In this document: in pieces, positions 33,317-41,430 of the stretch
Numbering within the stretch: the first letter of the stretch is position 1
How the letters are laid out: the number at the start of each line of letters is the position of its first letter
NCBI RefSeq assembly: GCF_000479045.1
Contig: NZ_KI518180.1
Location: 46,333 to 110,332, forward strand
Direction of reading: 5' to 3'
DNA length: 64,000 bases
Origin: Cetobacterium somerae ATCC BAA-474
GTDB taxonomy: Bacteria; Fusobacteriota; Fusobacteriia; Fusobacteriales; Fusobacteriaceae
The notes under the pieces: model-generated
Seen by the model: the letters and a program-made list of their open reading frames with translations, nothing else
Database searches by the model: none
What the model was told of the DNA's origin: nothing
Translations under genes and position numbers: made by a program

Positions 33317-34627
33317 TTATTTTTTTCTGCCAATTGTTAAAATTATAGCATTGATGCAAAATGCAAGAATTAAAATATAATTTGAATGATTACCACCATA
33401 GATTTTTCCAAATAAAGCTATAGCTCCTCCCATTATAATTGCACTTAGAACATAGAACTTTTTAAATCGATATCCCAAAATTCCTGCAAAACATGGAATT
33501 ATAAGTGCACCAGAATAAACAGATAAAGCTAATAATAGAGAACTTAATATAAACTTGAGTTTAAGAGCAACTAGGATACTAAATAACCCAAATACTCCAA
33601 TGAAAACTCTTGTAAGTTTAATTGATCTTATATTTTTTAAATTTTTAGTAAAAATCTCTGTAAATATAGATGATCCAGTTAGCAAACAAGTGTCAGCAGT
33701 AGAAATTATAGCAGAAAGTAAACCAAAGTATAAAAGAAGACTTATAGGTTTTGGTAAAGTGTTAGCTGCAACATGTAGTAATGGAGATTGACCATTAGTT
33801 AAATTTGGATAAGCTCCCGCAGCAAATATACCTATTTTAGTTAAAATAAAAGCTAAAGGTATTAAAATAATAATACTAATAATAATAGATTTTTTAGCAA
33901 CAGTACTATCTTTTGCACAAAAAATTCTAGAGTAAATATCAGGACCAACTAAAAATGTAGATGAATATGTTAGTACTAAAATTAATAAATCGATGTAACT
34001 AAATTTTTCGTTGATTACTTGAGGTACTACATAAGTTGTTTCTATGTTTGGTAAAAATAAAAAGCATAGAACAATACCTAATAAAATAAAAATTAATTGA
34101 AAACAATCTGTTTTTATAATTGAAAGTTGTCCACCTAGTATCGTATATATAATAAAAACCACTCCACTTATAATAACACTTTGAAAATAAGAAAAATTAC
34201 TTATAATCTCCATAATTTGAGCAGCACCCATAATTTGAGCAGCAACAATTCCAATCCAAGCTATGGAAATAATAAAAGAACTTAAAATTCGAACCTCATC
34301 TCCATAAAAACTTCCTAAGAGTTCAGGAAGATTATAACCTTTAAATTTTTCAAATTTTTTAAGTAAAGGTAAAAGGGCAAAAAGACCAAATGCAGCACAA
34401 AAAAGAAGCCAAATTCCAGCCCACCCAATAGAATAAGTAGCAGCAACATTTCCTAGTATAGCTGAACTTCCTAAAACTGTAGCTAATAAACTACCTGTAA
34501 CTTGGAAAACACCAGCCTCCTTGTTCGCTATAAAAAAATGTGAACTATCCTTAATTTTTTTAAATGAGTTATACCCAATTGCTAAAATACCTAGAAAATA
34601 TAAATTTAAAAATAAATTTTCTACCAT
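33317..34627 (-). CDS. SSS-family sodium:solute symporter coupled to birA (possible biotin transporter)
   Basis: 436 aa with about 12-13 hydrophobic segments; SLC5-type stretches include GSSAILGNVAATYSIGWAG, YTILGGQLSIIKTDCFQL, GPDIYSRIFCAKD and SAIISTADTCLLTGSSIF. It overlaps the end of birA by 7 nt, and its RBS (GGGGAGG) is inside birA, so the two are translationally coupled. The human multivitamin/biotin transporter SMVT and bacterial pantothenate carrier PanF belong to this superfamily, so biotin or a related vitamin is a reasonable guess. No terminator directly follows; the next minus-strand promoter starts within 20 nt. Confidence 0.8.
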   Translation of the reverse strand: MVENLFLNLYFLGILAIGYNSFKKIKDSSHFFIANKEAGVFQVTGSLLATVLGSSAILGNVAATYSIGWAGIWLLFCAAFGLFALLPLLKKFEKFKGYNLPELLGSFYGDEVRILSSFIISIAWIGIVAAQIMGAAQIMEIISNFSYFQSVIISGVVFIIYTILGGQLSIIKTDCFQLIFILLGIVLCFLFLPNIETTYVVPQVINEKFSYIDLLILVLTYSSTFLVGPDIYSRIFCAKDSTVAKKSIIISIIILIPLAFILTKIGIFAAGAYPNLTNGQSPLLHVAANTLPKPISLLLYFGLLSAIISTADTCLLTGSSIFTEIFTKNLKNIRSIKLTRVFIGVFGLFSILVALKLKFILSSLLLALSVYSGALIIPCFAGILGYRFKKFYVLSAIIMGGAIALFGKIYGGNHSNYILILAFCINAIILTIGRKK

Positions 34628-35583
34628 TTAAAATTAACCTCCCCTGATTTTAAAATTTTTATAATTTTATTGGAATCTTGAACAATAAGATGTCCATTAT
34701 CATCAATATCAACAACAATACCTTGAATAGGACTATTTTTTTCATAATAAATAATATCTTTACCAATTAAAAATGATTTATTACGATAGATTTTAATAAT
34801 TTCTGAATCATCTAAATTTTCTATAATATCCATAAGATTATTTATTATTTTTGAAATTAGTTGATTTCTGTTAATAGGAGTAATATCCTCTAGAAAAATC
34901 GATCCAGCAGTATGAGAAAGATCCTCTGGAAAGTTTAAAGTATTAAAGTTTACTCCAATTCCTAAAACAATATTTTCAATAGAGCCACTTTCAAAATCTG
35001 TTATAGCTTCTGTTAAGATTCCACATATTTTTTTATTATTTAAGAAAATATCATTAACCCACTTTATTTGAGTATCTTTATTACAGATTTCATCGATTGC
35101 ATTAGAAACAGCAACTGCTGTAGCAATGGTTATCTTAAAAGAGTTTTCCAGAAGTAAAGTTTTTGGTTTTAAAATAATACTCATATATATTCCAGTATTT
35201 TTAGGTGAAAAAAAACTTCGCCCTTTTCGTCCTCTACCATTTGTTTGCTCATTAGCAATTATAACGGTTCCATGCTCTGGATTATTTACTAGATAATTTT
35301 TTCCCTCTGAATTAGTAGAGAAAACAGAATCTTTTAAAATAATATCATTATTGTATTTAAGATTTTTTTTGATTTCTATTAAGGATAAAGTATTACTCTT
35401 GTGAGGAATACAGTGACCTTTTCTATTTACAGAGTCAATTGTATAACCATTATTTTTTAGTTCTTTAATAGCTTTCGAAACTGCTGCACGAGAGATATTT
35501 AATTGAATTCCAATATCTTCTCCTGAAAGATAAGAACCTTTGTTTTCTTCTAACATAGAGATAATCTTTTCTTTAGTAGTCAT
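34621..35583 (-). CDS. birA: BirA, bifunctional biotin-protein ligase and repressor
   Basis: 320 aa. N-terminal winged helix at residues 1-60 (SGEDIGIQLNISRAAVSKAIKEL) marks a regulatory (group II) BirA. The ligase domain has NEQTNGRGRKGRSFFSP (biotinyl-AMP loop), GIYMSIILKP, KWVNDIFLNNKKICGILTEA and a small C-terminal SH3-like domain. It attaches biotin to carboxylase carrier proteins and, with biotinyl-AMP, represses target genes. ATG with AGGAGG upstream. A palindrome at its promoter may be its own operator. Confidence 0.93.
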   Translation of the reverse strand: MTTKEKIISMLEENKGSYLSGEDIGIQLNISRAAVSKAIKELKNNGYTIDSVNRKGHCIPHKSNTLSLIEIKKNLKYNNDIILKDSVFSTNSEGKNYLVNNPEHGTVIIANEQTNGRGRKGRSFFSPKNTGIYMSIILKPKTLLLENSFKITIATAVAVSNAIDEICNKDTQIKWVNDIFLNNKKICGILTEAITDFESGSIENIVLGIGVNFNTLNFPEDLSHTAGSIFLEDITPINRNQLISKIINNLMDIIENLDDSEIIKIYRNKSFLIGKDIIYYEKNSPIQGIVVDIDDNGHLIVQDSNKIIKILKSGEVNFKW

Positions 35584-35595
35584 TTTTCCTCCTGA

Positions 35596-35644
35596 TTGTA
35601 TACAGTATTCAATATATATTATTACAGAATTAAAAAAATGTCAA
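35596..35644 (-). promoter_or_regulatory. birA promoter with palindrome at the start site
   Basis: Minus strand TTGACA (35644-35639), 17 nt, TAATAT (35621-35616). Centred on the probable start site is an imperfect palindrome (35596-35612, TTGWATAC-N-GTATWCAA). The -35 lies in the 3' arm of the preceding terminator. The palindrome is shorter than the usual spaced BirA operator, so assignment to BirA is tentative. Confidence 0.65.
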
Positions 35645-35672
35645 CTTTATTATTCTCTTAAGGTTGACATTT
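35632..35672 (-). terminator. Terminator of the ACT-regulator gene
   Basis: 10-bp stem AAATGTCAAC/GTTGACATTT (35636-35645, 35663-35672) with a 17-nt loop and T run on the minus strand. The same bases hold the birA -35 box. Confidence 0.75.
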
Positions 35673-35677
35673 TAGTT

Positions 35678-36115
35678 TTACTCAAATGCTAGAAGTCTAG
35701 ACATTTTAACATATTTAATTTTTTTTAGTTCATGAACAACATCTTCTGGAGGAAGAGAAGTTGAAGATATCTCAAAAGATATAACTACAGAAGCGACGTT
35801 ATTAATTGGAATATTTTGATTAATAGTAATTATATTACAATTAACCGATGATAAAAAATTTAAAACTTCAGATAAAGCGCCTTTTTCATGCTCTAACATA
35901 AGAGATATTAAAGCTTTTTTTCCCAAAGCATTATCAGATGGTAAAAATACAAAATCTTTATATTTATAATAAGTACTTCGACTTATTCCGACAATTTTAA
36001 CAGCATCACTAACATTTTGGACTTTGCCTTCAGCTAGTAAGTTTCTAACCTCAATAACTTTCTCCAGATAATCTGGAAGGATAGATTTATCTACAACCAA
36101 AAATTTTCCATTCAT
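35678..36115 (-). CDS. ACT-domain protein of the PheB/UPF0735 family
   Basis: 145 aa from ATG 36115, with GGGAGG 6 nt upstream; a TTG at 36121 is between RBS and ATG and rejected. Residues about 10-60 contain an HTH-like segment (VSDAVKIVGISRSTYYKYKDFVF), residues 68-145 an ACT domain (ALISLMLEHEKGALSEVLNFLSS), which usually binds an amino acid. The combination suggests an amino-acid-responsive DNA-binding regulator. It is divergent from sstT, so serine, threonine or another amino acid could be its signal; this is inference. Confidence 0.82.
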   Translation of the reverse strand: MNGKFLVVDKSILPDYLEKVIEVRNLLAEGKVQNVSDAVKIVGISRSTYYKYKDFVFLPSDNALGKKALISLMLEHEKGALSEVLNFLSSVNCNIITINQNIPINNVASVVISFEISSTSLPPEDVVHELKKIKYVKMSRLLAFE

Positions 36116-36187
36116 TTGCAACCTCCCAATTTATATACATTTGTAGATAGTATAACTTTAAAAAAAAAAAATGTCTATAAAAAAAAC

Positions 36188-36216
36188 TTGTATTCTAAAA
36201 AATAATATGCTATATT
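36188..36216 (+). promoter_or_regulatory. sstT promoter
   Basis: TTGTAT (36188-36193), 17-nt spacer, TATATT (36211-36216), about 50 nt before the start codon in the region shared with the ACT regulator. Confidence 0.65.
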
Positions 36217-36269
36217 GTCTCCTATATACAAACATATGTTTTTAAAATAAAGACAGGGAGATGGTAAAA

Positions 36270-37505
36270 ATGGAGAAAGTATTTAAAGCATGGTGCGGCT
36301 TAGGCCTGGTAAAACGAATTTTTATAGGATTATTATTTGGAGTAGCTTTAGCATATATTGCTCCTAATAGTATGAGTTGGATAACAATTTTTGGAGATTT
36401 ATTTGTAGGTGCTCTAAAAGCAGTTGCTCCAATATTGGTATTTTTCTTAGTTATATCTGCAATTGTTCAGCATAAAAAAGGTCAGAAAACAAATATAAAA
36501 TCAATAGTGATATTATATTTATTGGGAACTTTTTTAGCTAGTTTAGTTGCAGTAATAGGAAGTTTTTTATTTCCAGTTACCCTATCCCTTGTATCTAATG
36601 TAAATATGGAGTCAGCTCCACAAAATATAGTTGGAGTTTTAAAAACGTTACTTTTAAATTTAATAGATAATCCAGTAAAAGCTCTTTTTAATGGAAATTA
36701 TATAGGCATCTTATTTTGGAGTTCATTATTTGGTATCTTTTTGAAAGAAGCTAAAGAAGAAACAAAAGTGGTAGTAGTTGATATTTCTAAAGCTCTTTTA
36801 AAAGTTGTAAAACTTATCATAGAGTTTACTCCATTTGGTGTTATGGGATTAATATTTAGTTCAATAGAAGCTAGTGGTGGAAGTGGATTACTATCATATG
36901 GAAAGATTTTACTTTTACTTTTAGGATGTATGGCAACAGTAGCTCTTATAGTTAATCCAATAATAGCTTTTATAATGATTCAAAAAAATCCATATCCATT
37001 AGTATTTACATGTTTGAAAGAAAGTGGATTAACTGCATTTTTTACAAGAAGTTCAGCAGCGAATATTCCAGTAAATATGAATCTTTGTGAGAAGCTAGGT
37101 TTAGAAAAAGATATGTATTCAGTTTCTATTCCTCTTGGAGCAACAATAAATATGGCAGGAGCAGCAGTTACAATATCTGTCTTTGCTTTAAGTGCAGCAC
37201 ATACTTTAGGAATTCAAGTAGATTTCTTCTCAGCAATTGTTCTAAGTGTTCTTTCAGCTGTAAGTGCTTGTGGAGCTTCAGGTGTAGCTGGAGGATCATT
37301 ACTCTTAATTCCACTAGCATGTAGCTTGTTTGGGATATCTAATGATGTTGCAATGCAAGTTGTTGGAGTAGGGTTTGTTATAGGAGTTCTTCAAGATTCG
37401 TGTGAAACAGCTTTAAATTCATCTACAGATGTTTTATTTACAAGTATTGCAGAATATTCACAGTGGAGAAAAGAGGGAAGAGAAGTAGAGGTTAGCAAAG
37501 TATAA
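36270..37505 (+). CDS. sstT: SstT, sodium:serine/threonine symporter
   Basis: 411 aa from ATG 36270; GGGAG lies 9 nt upstream, while the in-frame ATG at 36261 directly abuts the RBS and is rejected. DAACS-family carrier: [23 protein letters not shown] is a near-diagnostic SstT block, and later [17 protein letters not shown] (serine-rich loop), [13 protein letters not shown] and [19 protein letters not shown] form the transport core. Eight membrane helices plus re-entrant loops in the inner membrane. Imports serine and threonine with sodium, both fermentable here. Confidence 0.93.
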   Translation: MEKVFKAWCGLGLVKRIFIGLLFGVALAYIAPNSMSWITIFGDLFVGALKAVAPILVFFLVISAIVQHKKGQKTNIKSIVILYLLGTFLASLVAVIGSFLFPVTLSLVSNVNMESAPQNIVGVLKTLLLNLIDNPVKALFNGNYIGILFWSSLFGIFLKEAKEETKVVVVDISKALLKVVKLIIEFTPFGVMGLIFSSIEASGGSGLLSYGKILLLLLGCMATVALIVNPIIAFIMIQKNPYPLVFTCLKESGLTAFFTRSSAANIPVNMNLCEKLGLEKDMYSVSIPLGATINMAGAAVTISVFALSAAHTLGIQVDFFSAIVLSVLSAVSACGASGVAGGSLLLIPLACSLFGISNDVAMQVVGVGFVIGVLQDSCETALNSSTDVLFTSIAEYSQWRKEGREVEVSKV

Positions 37506-37510
37506 AATCA

Positions 37511-37539
37511 AAAGCTTAGATTTTTTCTAAGCTTTTTTT
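37511..37539 (+). terminator. Terminator after sstT
   Basis: 10-bp stem AAAGCTTAGA/TCTAAGCTTT (37511-37520, 37526-37535) and T run, 5 nt after the stop codon. Confidence 0.85.
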
Positions 37540-37629
37540 ATATTGTTCAAAAAATAATTAATTAGAAAAATACTTTAAAAAAATCTTTAAATGATGTAGG
37601 ATATAAAAAAGTCTTATAAGAGGTGGTGT

Positions 37630-39114
37630 ATGAAGAAAAAATATATTTGTTTAGCGTTAATTACAACATTATTGGCTAGTTGTAGTAGCATAGAAAAATC
37701 TGAGAATAGAGATAGCTATCAAATACCAGTTGTTCCAGATAAAATAGTAGAAGAACCAATGATACCCATGACAACTTTACCTGTCAAAGCAAAATCAAAA
37801 GCTGTGGATGAATTTGTTAATTCAAAAGTTTTAGAGCATGGGAATTTAAGTTTTTATGCTATGGATGTGAAAAGTGGAGCAGTTATTGATAATTATAGAG
37901 GAGAGACAGCTTTAACTCCAGCATCTGTTTTAAAAATAGTTACCTCAGCAACAGCCTTAGAAGTACTAGGTCCAGATACTGTTTTAGAAACTAAAGTTTT
38001 ATATGATGGAAAGATATCTAAAGATGGAGTTTTAACTGGAAATATATATATTCAAGGAGGAGGTGATCCTACCTTAGGTTCAGATGGGATATCTATAAAT
38101 AGAGAGGAATTTTTAAAAAATTGGACTGATGCAGTTAAAAAAGCAGGAATTAAGTCTATTAATGGAAATATAATTGTGTTAGATGATTTATTTGGATATG
38201 AAGGAATTCCTGGAAAATGGCTTTGGGAAGATATGGGCACAAATTATGGTCAAGGGACTTATGGAATAAGTGTATTTGATAATATATATACTCTTTATTT
38301 AAATACAGGTATCTCTGGTAAAAAGCCTGAAGTGATAAAAACTAAACCAGAGATTCAAGGATTAACATTTGATAATCAAAGTGTAGTAATGCCAGGTGGG
38401 AAAAAGGATATATACGTAAGAGGTATACCTTTAGAAAATAAAAGAAGAATTTTTGGAGTAGTTCCACAAAATAAAAATGGATTAACAATTCAAAGCGATA
38501 TTCCTGACCCAGGGTTATTTTTAGGACAATATTTTTCATATTATTTAAAAAGAGAAAACATAAAAGTAAATGGAAATATCAAAACAGCTAGATTAACATC
38601 ACAAAGACCTAGAAATCCTCAAGTTATAGCAGTAACAAAATCACCACCAATATCTGAAATAGTTAAAGTTTTATTAACTAGAAGTGATAATCATTATACA
38701 GAACACCTATATCAATTAATAGAGAAAACAAAAGGTGTCAAGATAGAAAAGTTTTGGGAAGAAAAAGGAATTGACGTTCACTCTTTAACTATGAGAGATG
38801 GAAGTGGTTTATCTAGGGGAAATACGATTTCAGCAAAACTATTAGTAGAAATTTTATCTCATTCTAAAGATGGATTAGAAAATCTTTTGCCTGTTGCTGG
38901 AAAAGATGGAACAGTAGCTTTATTTTTAAGAAATACACCTTTAGAAGGAAAAGTTAGAGTTAAAAGTGGAAGTATGAGTGGAATACAATCTTATGCTGGA
39001 TATGTAGAAAAAAATGGAAGAACATATGCTTTTGCCATTGTGGTTAATCACTGGAATGGAGAGAGAAGTGAATTAAGAAAGCAGATGGAAAAACTATTAA
39101 ATAGTGTCTTTTAA
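37630..39114 (+). CDS. dacB: D-alanyl-D-alanine carboxypeptidase/endopeptidase (PBP4, S13 family), lipoprotein
   Basis: 494 aa. Lipoprotein signal peptide with lipobox LASC (lipidated C18). Penicillin-binding motifs: SxxK in TPASVLKI, SxN as SDN in LLTRSDNHYTEHLY, and KSG in VRVKSGSMSGIQSY. The large insertion between SxxK and SxN is typical of PBP4. It trims peptide side chains or cleaves crosslinks of peptidoglycan in the periplasm. Known DacB proteins are usually soluble or loosely membrane-bound, so the lipid anchor is a variation. Monocistronic, RBS AGAGGTGG. Confidence 0.88.
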   Translation: MKKKYICLALITTLLASCSSIEKSENRDSYQIPVVPDKIVEEPMIPMTTLPVKAKSKAVDEFVNSKVLEHGNLSFYAMDVKSGAVIDNYRGETALTPASVLKIVTSATALEVLGPDTVLETKVLYDGKISKDGVLTGNIYIQGGGDPTLGSDGISINREEFLKNWTDAVKKAGIKSINGNIIVLDDLFGYEGIPGKWLWEDMGTNYGQGTYGISVFDNIYTLYLNTGISGKKPEVIKTKPEIQGLTFDNQSVVMPGGKKDIYVRGIPLENKRRIFGVVPQNKNGLTIQSDIPDPGLFLGQYFSYYLKRENIKVNGNIKTARLTSQRPRNPQVIAVTKSPPISEIVKVLLTRSDNHYTEHLYQLIEKTKGVKIEKFWEEKGIDVHSLTMRDGSGLSRGNTISAKLLVEILSHSKDGLENLLPVAGKDGTVALFLRNTPLEGKVRVKSGSMSGIQSYAGYVEKNGRTYAFAIVVNHWNGERSELRKQMEKLLNSVF

Positions 39115-39115
39115 A

Positions 39116-39147
39116 AAAAGCTATGAAGTTTAATCTTCATAGCTTTT
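39116..39147. terminator. Bidirectional terminator between convergent dacB and dehydrogenase genes
   Basis: 13-bp stem AAAAGCTATGAAG/CTTCATAGCTTTT (39116-39128, 39135-39147) with 6-nt loop; T-rich on the plus strand and A-run giving T on the minus. Confidence 0.85.
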
Positions 39148-39158
39148 CTATTAAATTA

Positions 39159-40145
39159 TTATAACTGATTTTCACAAATTCCTTTTTGAATAAACTCATC
39201 AAGATTTTCATAAGATATTTCAATCATATTTGTTAAAGCTTCATCAGTGTATGAACCAATATGTGGAGTTATTAATACTTTAGGATAAAGATTTAAAAGT
39301 TTTTCAACATTTTTATCAATCTCTTTACCAGTCATATTTTTAAAGAAAAACTCTTTTTCGTTAGAGAATACATCTGTTGCAAAGCCACCGATTTTACCAC
39401 TTTCTAATCCTCTTATGATAGCTTCAACATCCTGAAGTTCTCCTCTAGCAGTATTTATTATAATAACATCATCTTTAGCTTTATTAATAAGATCATCATT
39501 GATTAAATTATCATTAGATCCTTTTATATATGGACAGTGTAAACTTATGATATCTGCATTTTTAATTAAATCATCCATTGAAACATATTCTAAAATATCT
39601 TTAGCATTTTCATTTTCATAGATATCATAAGCAATAACTTTAGAACCAAGTCCTTTAAAAAGCTTAGCAGTTGTTAGTCCAATTTTTCCAGTTCCAACAA
39701 TACCTACAGTTAGGTTTCTAATCTCTCTGCTAAACATAAATTCATCTACAGTAAAGTTTTTTTCTCTGCTTCTATTTATCATATAAGTTCCTTTTCTAAC
39801 TAAGTTCATAGCAAAAGTAATTGCTAGTTCACCAATAGCATTTGGAGAATAAGTAGGAACTCTAGCCATTTTAAATCCCATCTCTCTAGCGGCATCTAAG
39901 TCGATATGATTATAACCAACAGTTCTAGTTAGAAGGTATTCAACACCATACCCTTTAATTATCTCTAAGTTTTTTCTATTTGCTGGACAATTAGCTCTTA
40001 ACATAACTGCTTTATGTCCCTCTATTAGATGAATATTTTCATCATTTAATAGTTCTTCTACTAAAGTTAATTCGTATCCGAATTTATTTAATTTTATAAA
40101 AAAATCACGTTCTACTTTTCTAACACCAAAACATATTAATTTCAT
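39159..40145 (-). CDS. NAD-dependent D-2-hydroxyacid dehydrogenase (D-lactate dehydrogenase type)
   Basis: 328 aa. Rossmann motif VGIVGTGKIGLTTAKLFKGLG, catalytic Arg in NTARGELQD, Glu in the following VFSNEKEFFF region, and His in TPHIGSYT. The N-terminal half (RTVGYNHIDLDAAREMGF, SPNAIGELAI) is of the D-lactate/VanH/2-hydroxyisocaproate type. Interconverts 2-oxoacids and D-2-hydroxyacids in the cytoplasm. It follows the AEC carrier by 27 nt in the same operon, which suggests handling of lactate or another hydroxyacid moved by that carrier. Confidence 0.9.
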   Translation of the reverse strand: MKLICFGVRKVERDFFIKLNKFGYELTLVEELLNDENIHLIEGHKAVMLRANCPANRKNLEIIKGYGVEYLLTRTVGYNHIDLDAAREMGFKMARVPTYSPNAIGELAITFAMNLVRKGTYMINRSREKNFTVDEFMFSREIRNLTVGIVGTGKIGLTTAKLFKGLGSKVIAYDIYENENAKDILEYVSMDDLIKNADIISLHCPYIKGSNDNLINDDLINKAKDDVIIINTARGELQDVEAIIRGLESGKIGGFATDVFSNEKEFFFKNMTGKEIDKNVEKLLNLYPKVLITPHIGSYTDEALTNMIEISYENLDEFIQKGICENQL

Positions 40146-40172
40146 TATAAACCTCCTATAAATTTGTTTAAT

Positions 40173-41216
40173 CTATCCAAATATCTGTAAAGATTTAATA
40201 ACCTCTAAAACTACAATCCATAATGGCATACATATTACACTAAATACTGTAGATAGTAAAGAACAATTTGATGTCATAAGTGACTCTTTATCAAATTTTA
40301 TAGCATAAGCTGCAGCAACAGTAGCTGTAGGTGTTGCCATCATAATAACAACAGTAGCTAATCCTACAAAAGATATTGGTAAAATATTTGTAACATTTAA
40401 AATATATAAAGCAACTATATTTATAGCAGGAACCCCTAAAACTTTAACAAAACTGTAAATCCAAGAATCTTTTGAAGAGAAAGCTTCTTTTAGAGAAATA
40501 TCAGCTAATTTTGCACCAATAGAAATCCAAGCTAATGGAGAACAAAGAGCAGCTAGATAAGTCATAGGTTTAAATAGCCAGAATGCTGTTTTATCAATTC
40601 TTAAGAAAGCATAGCTTTTATCACCAATAGATACTTGAGGTAATGAGCTTTGGAAAACCCAAACGAACATACCTAAAAATGTAGCTAAAACAATTGGATT
40701 TAAAAACATCTGAGAGACATTTTTTCTATCTACTTTAATACCAGACATTTTAATATATCCATATGAATAAAGGAAAACTCTATATGCTATATTAAAAATA
40801 GAAGCATACATAACTCCAACTTCTCCATAAACAGCAGCAATAATTGGGATACCAAAGAAAGTAGTAGATCCAAATATAGTTAATACTTCTAAAACTGATT
40901 TTTTATCACCTTTATATTGGATGTATAAAACTTTTGTTAAAAATATCAATAAGATATATATAGCGAATCCCCAAATTAAAAGATTGATACCTTGCTCTAA
41001 ACTATTTTTATTTATATCTTGCATAAAAGAGTTAAAAGCTAAAGCTGGTAAAGATGCAGATAGGATAACGTCACTTAATGTTTTAGATGTACCATCTTTT
41101 AAAACATTAGTTTTTCTAAGATAAAATCCAAAAAGAATGATTAAAACAGATGAAGATATAGCACCAACAATACTATTGTTCTTCAAAATACTTGAAATAA
41201 TTTCACTGAAATTCAT
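40173..41216 (-). CDS. AEC (auxin efflux carrier) family transporter
   Basis: 347 aa with about ten membrane segments in two halves. The AEC pattern includes LSDVILSASLPALAFNSFM, FGSTTFFGIPIIAAVYGEVGVMYASIFN and near the C-terminus VVIMMATPTATVAAAYAIKF. Bacterial members export or exchange malate, malonate or lactate. It is followed by a 2-hydroxyacid dehydrogenase and divergent from a CitA/DcuS-type kinase, so a hydroxycarboxylate is the likely substrate. AGGAGG upstream of the ATG. Confidence 0.88.
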   Translation of the reverse strand: MNFSEIISSILKNNSIVGAISSSVLIILFGFYLRKTNVLKDGTSKTLSDVILSASLPALAFNSFMQDINKNSLEQGINLLIWGFAIYILLIFLTKVLYIQYKGDKKSVLEVLTIFGSTTFFGIPIIAAVYGEVGVMYASIFNIAYRVFLYSYGYIKMSGIKVDRKNVSQMFLNPIVLATFLGMFVWVFQSSLPQVSIGDKSYAFLRIDKTAFWLFKPMTYLAALCSPLAWISIGAKLADISLKEAFSSKDSWIYSFVKVLGVPAINIVALYILNVTNILPISFVGLATVVIMMATPTATVAAAYAIKFDKESLMTSNCSLLSTVFSVICMPLWIVVLEVIKSLQIFG

Positions 41217-41261
41217 AAATTCCTCCTAAAATAAAATTTAACAATTATGTACTCAATAACT

Positions 41262-41290
41262 AATATAGTTCCTTTTAAAAGAATTTACAA
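41262..41290 (-). promoter_or_regulatory. Promoter of the AEC-dehydrogenase operon
   Basis: Minus strand TTGTAA (41290-41285), 17-nt spacer, TATATT (41267-41262). The inverted repeat at 41314-41344 is 23 nt upstream of the -35, a typical activator position. Confidence 0.6.
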
Positions 41291-41313
41291 TTTTTTAAAC
41301 TTTATAAATAGTT

Positions 41314-41344
41314 TTTTAACTTTTTTAAGTGGAAAAAGTTAAAA
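41314..41344. promoter_or_regulatory. 12-bp inverted repeat, candidate response-regulator site
   Basis: TTTTAACTTTTT (41314-41325) and its exact reverse complement AAAAAGTTAAAA (41333-41344) separated by TAAGTGG. A related TTTTTTAAACTTT lies at 41291-41303. Situated between the carrier operon and the two-component genes. Confidence 0.6.
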
Positions 41345-41393
41345 TTGATAAAAAAATAGGCAAAAAAGTTATCTAAATTTGTATAATAATTAA

Positions 41394-41423
41394 TTGTACT
41401 AACTCTTTTTTATATGTTAATAT
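41394..41423 (+). promoter_or_regulatory. Promoter of the two-component system, likely giving a leaderless mRNA
   Basis: TTGTAC (41394-41399), 18-nt spacer ending in TGT (extended -10), TAATAT (41418-41423). The predicted start site falls on or next to the ATG at 41431, and no Shine-Dalgarno is present. Confidence 0.5.
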
Positions 41424-41430
41424 AACAGTT

